A stretch of DNA of 24,562 nt. It comes from Coptodactyla brooksi. Lineage: Eukaryota; Arthropoda; Insecta; Coleoptera; Scarabaeidae. A program made the translations under genes and the position numbers. The stretch spans positions 1-24,562 of the forward strand of contig JAWQRM010000300.1 in NCBI GenBank assembly GCA_033557675.1. Direction: 5' to 3'. Shown piece after piece: positions 1-13,300 of this stretch. Position 1 is the first letter of the stretch; the number at the start of each line of letters is the position of its first letter. The notes under the pieces were generated by a model. The model did not search any database, was not told where the DNA came from, and saw nothing but the letters and a program-made list of their open reading frames with translations.

Positions 1-27
1 TATATATATATATATATATATATATAT
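1..27. repeat. (TA)n microsatellite
   Basis: Uninterrupted TA dinucleotides from the window start; the full length is cut by the window edge. Confidence 0.95.
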
Positions 28-793
28 GCTAATTGTTTATTTCTATTTTTAAATATCTCAATTTATTTATTCTTCTATGACATTCGAATTTATGTTCTAA
101 TGTATTTATTTGTTTTTTGTCTTAGTTTGGTTGGATCTTAAAATTACTGTTATTCTAATTTATTTGTTTTTTTTGATATATGCTTTGTATCATTAAGATA
201 GGGCGATTTTATTATTGTTTTCTTTATCATTTGATCATTTCCTGAAATAGAAGATGTTATCTCATGGATCACTTATATAGATATAGATACTTGTTTTTTC
301 TTTTAAATGATCTTCAGTATACAAGTAACACTTTTAATATATAAACAGTTTTATTTGAAGTTTTCCACAGTTTCTGCAGCATCACCATAGATGCTGGAGA
401 AATACGAGTAATTTATTTAAAAATATTGAATAAATTTAAATTTGAAACTCAATAATTGATTGATTAGAAGGGATTTTCTATTGAACTGAGGCCTCAACAG
501 GTCTATTGCGCAATCCCCTAAGGATGTAATCATTTCATGCCGCATGATTCGTCAAGCGGTGTGACTGGGATGTCCCAAAATCTTGATCCATTTCGGGCAG
601 TGTGGCTGGTACCACCATATATAATGTATCACCACAAAGGTGTTCAAATAGTTTTGAAATCAATGGCTTATGAGGTCTATTAATTATTAGACACTCATTA
701 TTAATATCCGCTATGAATTTCTCAGAGATCACCAAAAACAAATTTACAATTTGATAATAAATAATACCTACAGTCGTTTTTGTCTTCTTTCAG
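28..793 (+). other. DIP2 intron (3' part)
   Basis: AT-rich intron sequence ahead of exon a. The block at about 485-640 is less AT-rich and has an open minus-strand frame (535-741) that I do not recognise. No splice-competent DIP2 exon was seen. Confidence 0.6.
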
Positions 794-1387
794 GTGGATA
801 CATGACACCAGCAGTTGGAGAACAATTAGTAGTGCCATCTGGATTGTCCAGGAATTTAGAAGCAGCAATCGCCAGATACGGTTCGGGCTCTTTCAAGGCT
901 CCTGTCGCAACGGTACTGGACCCCAACGGAAAACTGACGACCACCTTAACCTACGGCAAGCTTCTCAGTCGATCTTGCAAAATAGCCTACGCCTTGCTCA
1001 GCAAGCAGTTCAGTAAAAACGGAGAGACCACATTGAAATCTGGAGACCGTGTTGCCTTGGTCTATCCGAACAACGATCCCATCAATTTTCTCTGTGCGTT
1101 TTATGGATGTCTGCAAGCCGGAATAGTTCCCGTGCCCATCGAGGTCCCTATAACGAAGAGAGATGCTGGATCGTTGCAAATCGGATTTTTGCTTGGCAGC
1201 TGTGGTGTTCAAGTCGCGCTAACTTCTGAGGCTTGCTTGAAAGGACTCCCCAAGAGTCCCTCTGGAGAAATTGTGCAATTTAAAGGCTGGCCCAAATTGC
1301 AGTGGTTCGTAACGGAACATCTCACACGAACACCAAAAGATTGGTCACCTGCACCTAAATTAACAGATGAATCACCAGCATACATTG
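794..1387 (+). CDS. DIP2: DIP2 exon a: start of first AMP-binding domain
   Basis: The acceptor TTTCAG ends at 793 and the donor G|GTAAGG starts at 1388. The exon begins with two bases that complete a codon from an upstream exon outside the window. It encodes the N-terminal subdomain of AMP-binding domain 1, including LTYGKL, GDRVALVYPNNDP and AFYGC (about residues 83-105), then PVPIEVP and IGFLLGSCGV. It ends in phase 1 within the Glu of YIEY. The open frame upstream of 794 and beyond 1387 is intron read-through. Confidence 0.95.
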
Positions 1388-4300
1388 GTAAGGGTTCATT
1401 CTTTCTAAAAAAAAAAAATTTTTTCAAAAATTTTTCTCAAATTAAAAAAATTTATTTTTCATTTAAAAAAACTTTTTAATTCGAGAAAAATTTTTGAAAA
1501 AAAATTAATTTTGAAGTTTTTACAAAAAAAAATCTTTTTTCAAATTTTAAAAATAATGTTACTGTATTTGAAAAAGATTATGATGAGGTCAAAACGCCTG
1601 TGTAGAAATTAAATAATTTCAGAAATTATTTAAAAAATAGGTTGATGTACAGGCTTTCACATCTGCCCTGTAGAACAGAAAGGAGAGTCCCTTAAAGGGA
1701 CCTGACGAAGTGGCGCCATCCTGAAGTAATGCCTGATGGCAGTGCCGGGATGGATTCACGCCACTAAGGTGGAAATGAATTTAGTCGGTACGGCCTATTC
1801 AAGATGAATTAGGCGAGTCCGACACTCCAGGGACAGGGCCCTGGGTGGTGCATAAGAAGCATTCTCAGACCATCCAAAAAAAACAGGCTTTCACATAAAA
1901 AAATAGAATTGGGAAGAAAATTATACTTGTTTTTTTTTATTTTAAAATTGTCCTTACTTTAAAAATACACCTCGTAAAAGATGTCATACTCAAAGTCTAC
2001 CGATTTCACCCCAAGTAGAATGAAACAACTATATTATACTATATTAATGTATTAAAACCTTAAGTTGATTGCCTTTGAAAGAACAGTTATAGTAGGATGA
2101 CCAGAAGGTAAAACTTTTTGGCCAGTATTGTATACATTCTGATTACGCCACGTTCCTTAGATAAACCTTCCACGATGAATTCCACGTGCATTTCCTTAGA
2201 TAAATTAGCAGTAAAGTCTGAAAATAAATTACAAAAAGTTCTTGGGCTATAATTTCCATGGCCAGTAACATTTTCCTTTAAAATTTTAAACTTTAAACTG
2301 AAGAATCTTGAAAAGAGTGGCTACTGAAATATTAAAACTTATTAAAATTATGGTAACAAACTCACAAAGTTTCCAACATTAACTTTAGCCGGTAGCAGGA
2401 ATAAAGTTTCTGAATGAATGAACAACTCGTAAAGTAATTACTCTGAAAGGATTAAAAAAAACCGTTTCTTTATTTTCAACTACTTTTATGATAGATTTAA
2501 TTTAAAATATTTGGGATTAAAAATATTTTTTATAAGTTCAAAATAATAACATGTATGTATCAAATCATGTTTTAGTAACTATCTAAATTGAGTTTTCAGT
2601 ACAACAAAATGGATTTATGTGGTCATGATGTTAAAGCGATAATAATTGACACAAACTGTTCGATTTCTTAGCTTGTAATTAATTAAATTGATCTGGAGAA
2701 CATTTTTCTATATTTTGAAGGTACTAAAAGCTTTCCTGCCTTTCCTGATTTGTAAATCATCTACATCAAGAAATGTTGTACAGCCTACAAAACTTTTGAC
2801 GTAATCTCGTTAAACATATGAATAAATTTTTTATTGTTACTTAAGATTTTCATATGTCATTGCCCAAATTTCAATTGTTCACCATTTTTCATGTGAATTA
2901 TACACTGAATGGCCAAAAATCAGAGACACCTCTTATTCGAAAGTGTATTGGAGGTGTCTCTAATTTTTGGCCACTCAGTGTGTGATACTTCGTCAAGTCA
3001 TAACTCCTAAATAGTACATTTCAGATCTACATCATATTAAATATCAAACAATGTATGGTAATCCACTGAAAATAACAAACTTACCTACGAATTTTTGTAT
3101 ATGCGACACTCTGTATATTCTGAGAAAGGTTTTAAAATGTAACCTTTATTAATTTTATTACTTTATTTAAATTACATCAGTACACGTATGAAAAGATAAT
3201 AATATAACCCTATAAGTTCCTTGAACTTGTCCAGGGAAGAACTTCAAATTCGTGCTAGAATCTTGTTATATCCTCTTCATTTTTGACTGATATATACGAT
3301 ACTATTTAGTTAATTAATTATTTATATCTTGCAGAGTATAGCACAGATAGGGATGGTTCGGTCATGGGTGTTACAATAACGAGAACAGCAATGATTTCCC
3401 ACTGTAGAACATTAACAATGGCTTGTAATTACACAGAAGGTGAAAACATGGTGTGCGTCCTCGACTTTAAACGTGAAGTAGGTCTCTGGCATTCTGTTCT
3501 AACGAGTGTGCTAAATGGAATGCATGTCGTCTACATTCCTTACGCCTTAATGAAAGTAAACCCAGCCAGCTGGATGCAGATGATAACGAAATATAGAGCC
3601 ACAGTAGCGGTCGTGAAGTCTCGTGATCTCCACTGGGGTCTCCTAGCGACGAAAGACCACAAAGAGATCAACTTAGGTTCTTTACGAATGCTGTTGGTTG
3701 CGGATGGTGCTAACCCATGGTCTTTAAGCTCTTGCGATCAATTTTTAACTGTTTTCCAAAGTAAAGGTCTCCGACCCGACGCCATATGCCCATGTGCCAG
3801 TTCGAGTGAGGTCATGACAGTTTCCGTGAGGAGACCCGGACGTGCCGGGGTCAACTCTACGGGTCGTGGAGTGTTATCAATGCAAGCTCTCAGTTACGGA
3901 GTAGTACGAGTTGACCAAGAAAACAGCCTTACGTCGCTAACACTTCAGGATTGCGGACAGGTCATGCCAGGTTGCGTTATAGTGGTGGTTAAAATGGAAG
4001 GACCGGCTTACTTATGTAAGACAGACGAAGTCGGCGAGATCTGCGTTAATTCCGGAGCCACGGGAACGCAGTATTGGGGTTTGCAAGGCTTGAGCAATTC
4101 CACTTTCAAAGTACAACCCCTCGGTGCTGATGGAAATCCAATTTCTGATGCCGAATATACTAGATCTGGACTACTAGGTTTCCTTGGACCTGGCGGATTG
4201 GTTTTTATATGCGGTTCCCGGGACGGATTGATGACTGTTACAGGACGTAAACATAATGCTGATGATATCATTGCTACCGTTTTGGCTGTGGAACCTATGA

Positions 4301-7300
4301 AGTTCATTTATCGCGGACGTATTGCCGTGTTCAGTATTAGGGTGCTTCGAGATGAGAGGATATGCGTTATAGCAGAACAAAGACCAGATTGTAGTGAAGA
4401 AGAGGTACGATTATTGCTATTGCATATTCTTTTAAAAGTTATAATTTTTTTGCACGTTACAATCAAGTATTTCTACCTGATTTACATAATAATAATGTAT
4501 TTTAATACACAGCATTTAACAACAATCGATCGAATTTTCATGGTTCCTATATTACACACGATAAAAGGAATTTTCATTGGCAGACCTTGACTATAAGCAA
4601 ATGCATTTTTTCTGAAAATATTTTCAAATATAAAGGCTAATCCAGGAAAATTATGTAACCACATAATTGTTGGTTGCACAAATAAGAGCAATTTAGCATT
4701 CCTCGATTTTAAAATTCATCATATATGCTTTCACATCAAATTTAAGTAAGAAGCTTGTTTTAGAAAGAAAAATAAATTAATTAAATGGAAAAATGGACTA
4801 GCTGTACAAGGTGTGATATATGCAAGAAAACGGCATAACATATGCAAGAGTTCAAAAGAAATCGTCTGAATCGACCTTAACATTGCAGCAGTCTGACATA
4901 AACGTTACGTCTACATGGCAATGTCAAACTTAGGGATTACCATGTAGTACATTTCCCTCCATCCTTAGTTCTTCTGTATACAATACCTCTTACTTGCACT
5001 CTTATGTTTCTTACAAATGAAGTTTTATCACACCTGTGTATTTTATAGATTGACAATATAAACGGAAATATCATCGAGCTATAAACACACAATTATCAAT
5101 ACAAATTCACTCATTAAATTTCATTGAAATTTGTATACTTATATTAGACTAGAATTATCTGCCATGCATTGTGCATTTTAAAATACTTATGAAACAATCG
5201 CGACGAAGACCTTGAATGCTAAAAAACATAAGAAGAATTACTATTATTAATGATTATAGTTATTGCAGAAGGTGCTATAATAATTTTAACTAGTACAATA
5301 CAGAATTTAAAAAACAAGTATATCTAGTAGTAGTAACAAAGAAATTAAAATGCTTTGGAAACAAGAGTAGTCATCTGTTTTCTTTTTTTTTTGTTTTTCA
5401 CTGAAACCATTTCGCCATAGGCTTGCATCTAAAATGAATCTTACCAAACGATCCAGAAGCAATCCCTGATTACTCAAAAACAACTACATAGTTGCAAACA
5501 TCAAAAATTCAGAAAAAAAAGTGTTCTGAACAATGTTCAGAAAAAAGTGAATATTAACTTGTGCATTTATTTTGAAAGTCGTGCAATTTGATGATATCCA
5601 TCTAAATCTGGCATCAGTCTGTATAACTCCTTGGTGAAACCTGTGATATTCATCACAAACTGCATCAGACTTGACAGAAAAGATGTTTCACGAAAGAAGT
5701 GTGATTCAAAGAAGTAAATTTTTTGACATTAATGTGCTTACATTTTTTAATTCCAACATTTAAATTCAGATTTAAAGAACAGTCATCAAGCGGCATGTTC
5801 TAAAAACTAATGAATATGAATTAAAATATATTCAGAGATTGTGTTTAAAGTGCCCGAATTCACTAAAAACGTATCTCAGGATACTGGCACAGTTTTGGTA
5901 CTTGTACGGTATAACTAATGGCATATACCTTTGGAATATTGATCCTACGCTATCAAAATAGGTTGCTAATAAAGATGAACATTAGGATATGATGTGTCTG
6001 GTACTATGGGAAATTGAGAAGAATTTATTAATTTATTCATTAACCAATAGAATGTGGTATTCAGAAGGAAAATCTGGAAGAAAAGTATAAACCTATTTAA
6101 TACATTTATTGAAAGCGACAACAAAGAAAAGCAATTGTTAATGTTACAGTTAATGACAGAGTTATTAACTAACTGTGCCTGAATCCACATATCAGCCAAA
6201 ACAGAAATGTTTGGATGTTTACCATATTTAGTTATATCAAGCTAAAGGTATATGAGAATCTTATGTTTTCAACTATCTGCCATTTTATGATGAGGCAAAT
6301 TTTTGCAACAAAGAGTCTGATTAATAAGGCAAATTGATCAACAAAATCATGGAAGAAACAGCACTTGGCCCTCATTATTTTTGTTTTTTTTTCGCATTTT
6401 GGAAAAATCTTTGGAACAATGTAACTCCTTTTAACCGTAATTTGTTGTACTGTGCAATTATTGTTTAATGTAATTACATGAACTGCAAAACGTTCTTACA
6501 CTTATTGAACTATAAAGCATTTGCTGTCACATGTAGACACATGTATCTAATTTTATCAAATATTTTGAGAACAGCTGGTACTGGCTATGAAATTAAATAC
6601 TAAATAAATTTGTAATTTCATTATACACTGTGTAAATTAAAAATATACAAGTGTCCAATTTGAAGAACTTGACAAGTGACTAATGCTTCCAAAAGCAATT
6701 ATTGATCAGCTTGTACTTAAATTTAAATTAAATAAATTTTACCTTCTTGCGACATTCTACAATCAGTTTCTCACTTAATGTATACCTATTTTGTCCATGT
6801 GGGTAGCTCTAATCAGAGTTGACCACTTTTCCACTCCAACCTGCTTACGACACCAAAAACGAAGATGTCCACACAATTTTGGCAGCAAATAAGTTAATTT
6901 CGTTTACAAAATTTCATCTGAAATTTTGGTACATTTTAAAATAAAGTAGTGTAAATTGCTTTTAGTTTCTTTTTAATTTGTTTATACCAAACCAGTGATA
7001 GTGTTCATTAGTTACATTTTTATTTAGGTATGGATAAAGAACCATAAAAACTCTTAAATATATAAAAATGTACATGTTCTATTTGAAACTAAGCTCTTAT
7101 AAGTATTTTTTTTTACTTTTTATTGAAGCAAGAAAATAAATTGATCTCTGAGCGGGATTTAAAGTACCAATATTCTGCTTTCATGGCAACTGCAATTCCA
7201 CCTTTAGCTATCGAGAGTTTTCCTAACTCTTCAGAAAATCATCTCCTCATTAGAAAACCCAAACTCTGTACTCCTAGAGCTTTTATTGAAGCAAAAAAAT

Positions 7301-10300
7301 ACTTATGAGAGCAGGATATAAATAATAAGCAGGATTTAAAGCACCAATATTCTGCTTTCATGGAAACTGCAATTCCACCTTTAGCTAGCGAAAGGTTTCC
7401 TAACTCTTCACAAAATCGTCTCCTCATTAGAAGACCCAAACTCTATACTCCAACAGCTAGCTTGGACACAGGAAGAACAACATATTCATATGAATAATAC
7501 CTACATACCCCTTCACACTGTTCACACCTTATTATAAGGAAACATGATGTGGGAGCACAGAACTCCATTCTTCAAATGGGGAGAAACAAGGGGATAATTT
7601 GGTTGGCTGAACCTGAAGGTTGCAGGTTCAAATCATGCTTGGATGTTAACTTATTAACTCATCTCAATTAAAAGTAAAAAATTACTTATTTCATACAACA
7701 GCAAAATGTCTAAGGAAAAGCAGCAAATTCATGTGACAAAACCCTTATCTTGTACAATATAGGAACTATGAAAACCCAACATACTATTTTAGGATCCACT
7801 ATAATATTTTATGCATTGTTAACGTTATGATAGCAATATGATAGCAATAAACATTAGGTTTATTTGAAATAAAAGAAAGAGCGCCAACTTTAGCCAAGCA
7901 TTATAGTTCACAATATTTTGAGTTCTATATTTTCAACTTCTTTAGAAAACTGAATTCAATTTTGTACTTTTCCACAGGCAATTTAAAAGTTCTTAAGAAC
8001 GTTAATACATAGCTAAGCTTAGACACTGTTTCTTTTATTTCAGGTAACACCATTCACTATATTATGAAATGTACAGATTGATAACCATAATTGTTATAAT
8101 ATGATGCTTTATTTTTATAGTCTTTCCAATGGATGTCACGTGTTTTGCAAGCTGTAGATTCCATCCATCAGGTGGGAATCTTCTGTTTGGCATTGGTACC
8201 ACCAAATTACCTTCCGAAAACACCGTTAGGTGGCATTCACTTATCGGAAACAAAACGGAAATTTCTCGAAGGCACTTTACACCCAGCAAATGTGTTGATG
8301 TGCCCGCACACGTGCGTCACAAATTTACCCAAGCCTAGAGAAATACACTCTGGTAAGCAAATTTCGCTTTCTACATCACCTAAAAACTAAATCTTTGTGG
8401 TGCAATGTCTTAGTATATAGATTTGGTGGTTCTAATTTAAGGGGAGGGTGATATATCGTAATATTATTTAGCCTGGTCTTCCTTGTAAACCATGCAAAAA
8501 ATAAATGGTATATCCTGTATATGTAGCACTTCCTGTCTTTTGCATTCTCTGATATCTATTTCGAATGTAATTATAAGTTGTTTCGTACCCTTTGTAGTCC
8601 CTATTTGAAATTTATATTGTACTACTATTAAACTTATAGACCCTCACTACTTGAACTTGTATGTCCCCAGTACACTACTTATTGCAACATAACACGAAAA
8701 GAAACAATTAAAACCTAATTTTGAAAAATTACAGGTGCAATGTTTTTCAATTATTGTATTGTCTACATATGTAGAGAATAGGAATGTTGAATGCAGTGAA
8801 ACTTTTGAAACACATTTACAATTAATCGTTTTTACACTATTCAGAGCAGACATGTTGTCATTATCACGTAACGCAACTTTAATTATAGTCTACTTATTGA
8901 ATTAACTTTTTATTGTTTTCTCTTACCAATAGGAATAAAGAGGAAGTGTTTCGTTTCACAAAATTTGATATTGATATTTTGATATATCTTGATGTATTGA
9001 GGTATTTGTGTATCTGTCCATATTGACCCTTTGTCCATCTGCCAACTCTAATTATTGCCACATTACGCTAATCAGAATATGATATATCTACGGTTGTGGT
9101 ACTTTACTTAAAGACTTTCCATTTTTGTACCATGTACCATTTTTGTATATTTTGCAAATATATCTTTGTAACGTACATAAAATTGACTCAAAATCTGTCA
9201 GGATAGAATATACTTAAAACTACAAGCGTTACTAGCAAAAGAAATGTAATAACACTTGTCATATTGAATATATAATATTCCTTTCATAATAGAAAATTAT
9301 TTTCAAACAAACTTTGTTCTAAACAACTACCAAACATCAAATTTTTAAGTAGAGCATATATTATTGCATTTTTTAACTCTGCATTGAATATTAGGACTTC
9401 TTTAGTAATCTTACATCAGCTTTAAATCACGCCGTTTTGGCATTGACATTTAAAAGATATTACCTCCAAAAGCTTTAAATGTCCTTGGTTTGCTCCCAGA
9501 AAAAATGTCTATTTTAAACACTACCCAACTTCAATTTTATTTATTAATTACTAAATCAAAATATTAAATCGAAATATTAATATGTGAATTATTCATTAAT
9601 TGTACCACTTAATTGTACCAAGTTTTCGGAAAACATTGCAAAACCACTGTGAAAATTCAACCGGACTGAAGGAACGGGAATCTCATGTGTGGTGTAATGT
9701 CCACTTAGATAAGAGTGGCACAACGGCTCATTAAATTAGTGATGGGATAATTTAAATTAAAAACCCTGGATTATCCTACTGTTGAAATAGTTGGAATTAT
9801 CTGATTATTAAATTCAAGTATTCTGAACTAAGTTCAATTAGTGATTAAGCACTGATGACTTATGGAAGCATAATTAAGACACTGAGCCGAACTTTGATCG
9901 AATCGCTTCGATCGGATCACAAAGATAAAGCACTTCAAAGTATGGTTCGTGTGGCAAGATCTCTTGTTGTTATAATATTTTAATTGTATAGATTAGCAGG
10001 AGTATTGTAAAGTGATGTAAGTGATTGCTAATTGTTTTTGTAAAAAAGTAATATATTCAAAATAAAATTGCTTGATGATAAAATAACCTTCTGTAATAAA
10101 GAACGTTGCTATATAAATATTAAATAGATATTGTATAGATATACTATATAAATATTAAGTAGGTTAGATATTAGACAACTAAAGAACTTTTAAACATATA
10201 GAAAATAAAACATTCAAATTTATAAAATATAAATTAGGAAAATGAGAGAGTAATGATAAATGTCACCAGCACTTCATATTTGAATTTGTTGATCAATATG

Positions 10301-13300
10301 CATCTTGCATTAGGTCAATGATCATTTGAAATATCATCCAATTTTTAAAATACTCCAATATTGAGTAACCATTTATTTCAGAAATCTGATTCTGCCCATC
10401 GAATTAAATACAGTTATGCATGAATTGTGAAAAAGTACAAAACAATTATAATAATCAAATGAACCTAGCAATTGCCAATAATTAGAATTTATTATACAGA
10501 CTCCAAATGTCAGCAGAAAGTAAACTAGAAATGTACATTGTACATGACTTTCTCTTACATTGCCCCTGGTTTAAATATAAAAAAAATTCCATTCGTACCT
10601 GTCATCTTTTTCCAAAAATGTGTAATAACACCCAAACGGTAAGATTTAGAACTGATCTATAATAATTAAAGCGGCCCTCAAGTCTTATAAGGACTTCAAA
10701 AATATCATAATATGCAGGGTATTCCAATTAAAAATCTGAAGTTGGGTAGTTTTTAGAATAAACCGAACACCCTGTATATTCGAAAACTGTTTCAATTTGT
10801 GAAGAGTTTGATGTCTTGCAACCTTTATTTGAAATATTTTTTCTAAAGGGAGCAATACCCGATATTAAGAACGAAATACCCTCTTGCCCCATAGGACTGT
10901 ATTTTTATTAATTATGCTTATAACTCGAGAACTGTTGGTTTTAAGCATGTAGTGTCGTTATAGTTTTTTATTCAAAATTTTATGTAGATACAAAAAGTAT
11001 CTCAACGATAAGTATAATTTTTAAGAAATCCTGGTTGTGACCAGATTATATAATAATTAGCTTGTATCTAAAGTATTGTTTTAATTAGTCTAATGTGGCA
11101 ATAATTAAATGACTTACAGATGGATGGACGAACGGACAGACAGACCAACCACCAAAAATGGCATAGATAGATTACAAAAAGTCTAATTTGTTAAAATCAA
11201 AATCTCGACATCGATTTTTTTTGCGAATGCAATACTTTCTCTTAAGAGAAAGTAAAAATTATAAGATTTTTAAAAGCAATTAATTGTTAAGTCATTTGTT
11301 GAACGCTATTATTGTTTAAAAATGAACTGATGTAATAAATTAGCCTGTCAAACAGATGCTGCTGGCAATTTGACAATCCTGTCAATTTGACATTTGATTA
11401 ATTAATTTAACACTCTTCTCTTTGCTATGCAACAAGTATTCATAAATTAACTTCAAAGCTCCCATGCTATTTGAAATTAAAATTCGTCAAGTACCTAATC
11501 TAATATCGGTTTCGAATGTCATTACATGAAAAGATAAATAAATTATAAGCTCGTTTTATTTAGCTCTTTTAGCTTTATTTAATTTTTTTACAACTTGCAA
11601 TAAAAATTCTTGTAATTTAGAGGATATGTCGAATTTGTCCGCTTTCCTGCTATATACATTTATGAATTCTTCGTCAAACACAGAAGCCTCAGTAAAAATC
11701 ATATGAAATTAAATTGCTCTTGCAGTATAAGTAGCATTAGACGTTTTTATGAAAAAACCTATTACCATCTGCTAAAATAAGTTTTCAAGAAATAAGTATT
11801 TTAAGAGTATTTGTTACGGTACTTGATGTTTAATAAACTTCATAGATTTCATATAGGAATGCTATAAGAGAAAGGCCCAATGACCACTTGCCAAATATTG
11901 GTCTAGGATTATACGACTCCTTTGTTTTATTGAAGGGTTATAAAATCTTGTTATAAAATCTAATTATTCATGCATTAGAATATTCTTTTTCCTAAGCGAT
12001 AAATATGTATTTAACTAAATATATGGTATATAAACAATACTTTGTAAATTATGCTCCCTCCGTCCAAAAATATGGTATACATTTGAAATTGATAATCGGT
12101 TAGAAAATGTATACCATATTTTCAAACGGATTGAGTAATTTATTACATCAGTTCATTTTAGACTATAGCATAAATATACATTCCAATTAATCATTTTTCA
12201 TCCTAACAAATTTTTTGTGATATTTAGATATTAGAGCACATGCAATGTTGACTAACCTGTATCAAAATCGTATATCATATGATCACCGCATTTCTCTTAC
12301 GAAAACACCAGTTGCAGATGGGCACGTTTCTTTTTTTGCCCCGCACAGGACGTTTTTGGCCACCCGTGTGCACCATTAACCCCTCACACACGTCATACAC
12401 GTACACACGAACTAACAAAAGAGCTTGAGCTTGAATGATGCTACAGCATGTTATTCCTCTGCCTTTCAGCAACCGACTGTGTTTCAGACGTGGGCCCCGC
12501 GTCTGTCATCGTCGGCAACCTCGTTCAGGGGAATAGGCTGGCGAGTGCGCAGGGCCGGGACATGGGTCTCTCGTGGGACGATGACAATGATGATTCTAAA
12601 AAGGTAAAATTAAGTATATGTAATTATATGTCCTCAGTCCGTTTCTTCCTTGCGCTATTAAGAAAGGAATTGAAAAAAACATATAGAAAATATTACATCT
12701 TTGTAATATTAAAATGAAATATAGCAAGCACATCTGGATGAAACTATAAAGAAATAATTTGTACATGATTTGTAACATTGAACAATTTTTAACATACTTG
12801 TAAGTTGTTGCTCTCCACTTATGCTCCTTTTAATAATTCAATGGAATTGAAATACAACCATTGTTTTCCAAACATAAGCAAAAATGATATTCAGAAAATT
12901 TAGGTTTCTGACCATCATCATAGTCAAAACTTCAAATATTATGCACAATACTACGTGGCAAAGCTCAGAAGTTTTGTCTTGTTTCTATTAAGTACGGTGT
13001 TGGATTTTAACCAGCTTTCTGATTCTTGAGAACAACAATAATCAGATATTCATTGTCTTCATTTTTAGGATTTTATAATTTTGATGGTGAGAACCTCCAA
13101 AGCTCAATGTTAAAACTCAATTTCACAAAATATTTAATTTATATATATTTGTGTGTTCCATTTACATATCTAGTAAAAAAAACTTTAAACATGTACGTTA
13201 CTTCAATTAAGTTGAAGACTTATTGGAAGTAACGTACAAGTTGGAAGATCTGTAACTTTTGATTATCTTTAAATTAAAATTACAACCTAAACTAGCTGAA

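Larger units (their letters stand above)
1388..3334 (+). other. DIP2 intron a-b (1947 bp)
   Basis: It contains an A/T-run inverted repeat just after the donor, a 220-bp retroposon and a 78-bp Tc1/mariner-like MITE (listed separately). The rest is AT-rich with no coding potential seen. Confidence 0.8.
4405..8120 (+). other. DIP2 intron b-c (3716 bp)
   Basis: AT-rich. It contains a tandem duplication (7120-7452), a SINE relic (about 7534-7695) and a small perfect hairpin at 5524-5542. The frames seen at 4482-4691 and 5966-6199 are short and unrecognised. Nothing else was found. Confidence 0.75.
8353..12469 (+). other. DIP2 intron c-d (4117 bp), rich in dispersed repeats
   Basis: It contains one copy of a three-copy repeat (9586-9693), two internal repeat pairs in opposite orientation (9033-9070 with 11086-11126, and 9509-9542 with 10733-10764), a 22-bp palindrome and a Stowaway-like MITE. 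A TAGTGATGGGATAA motif near 9738 resembles hAT ends but lacks a partner. The last 150 bp are unusually GC-rich. No exon was found. Confidence 0.7.

Noticed and set aside
4405..4590. Extension of DIP2 exon b to an in-frame stop
   Set aside because: It is low-complexity hydrophobic read-through after a valid GTACGA donor. Exon c continues the conserved protein in phase.
7239..7439. Minus-strand 66-codon frame as a real gene
   Set aside because: It lies across the second unit of a tandem repeat in a DIP2 intron, with no domain, promoter or splice support.
9720..9970. A complete hAT element
   Set aside because: TAGTGATGGGATAA resembles a hAT end, but no matching opposite end or 8-bp target duplication was found.
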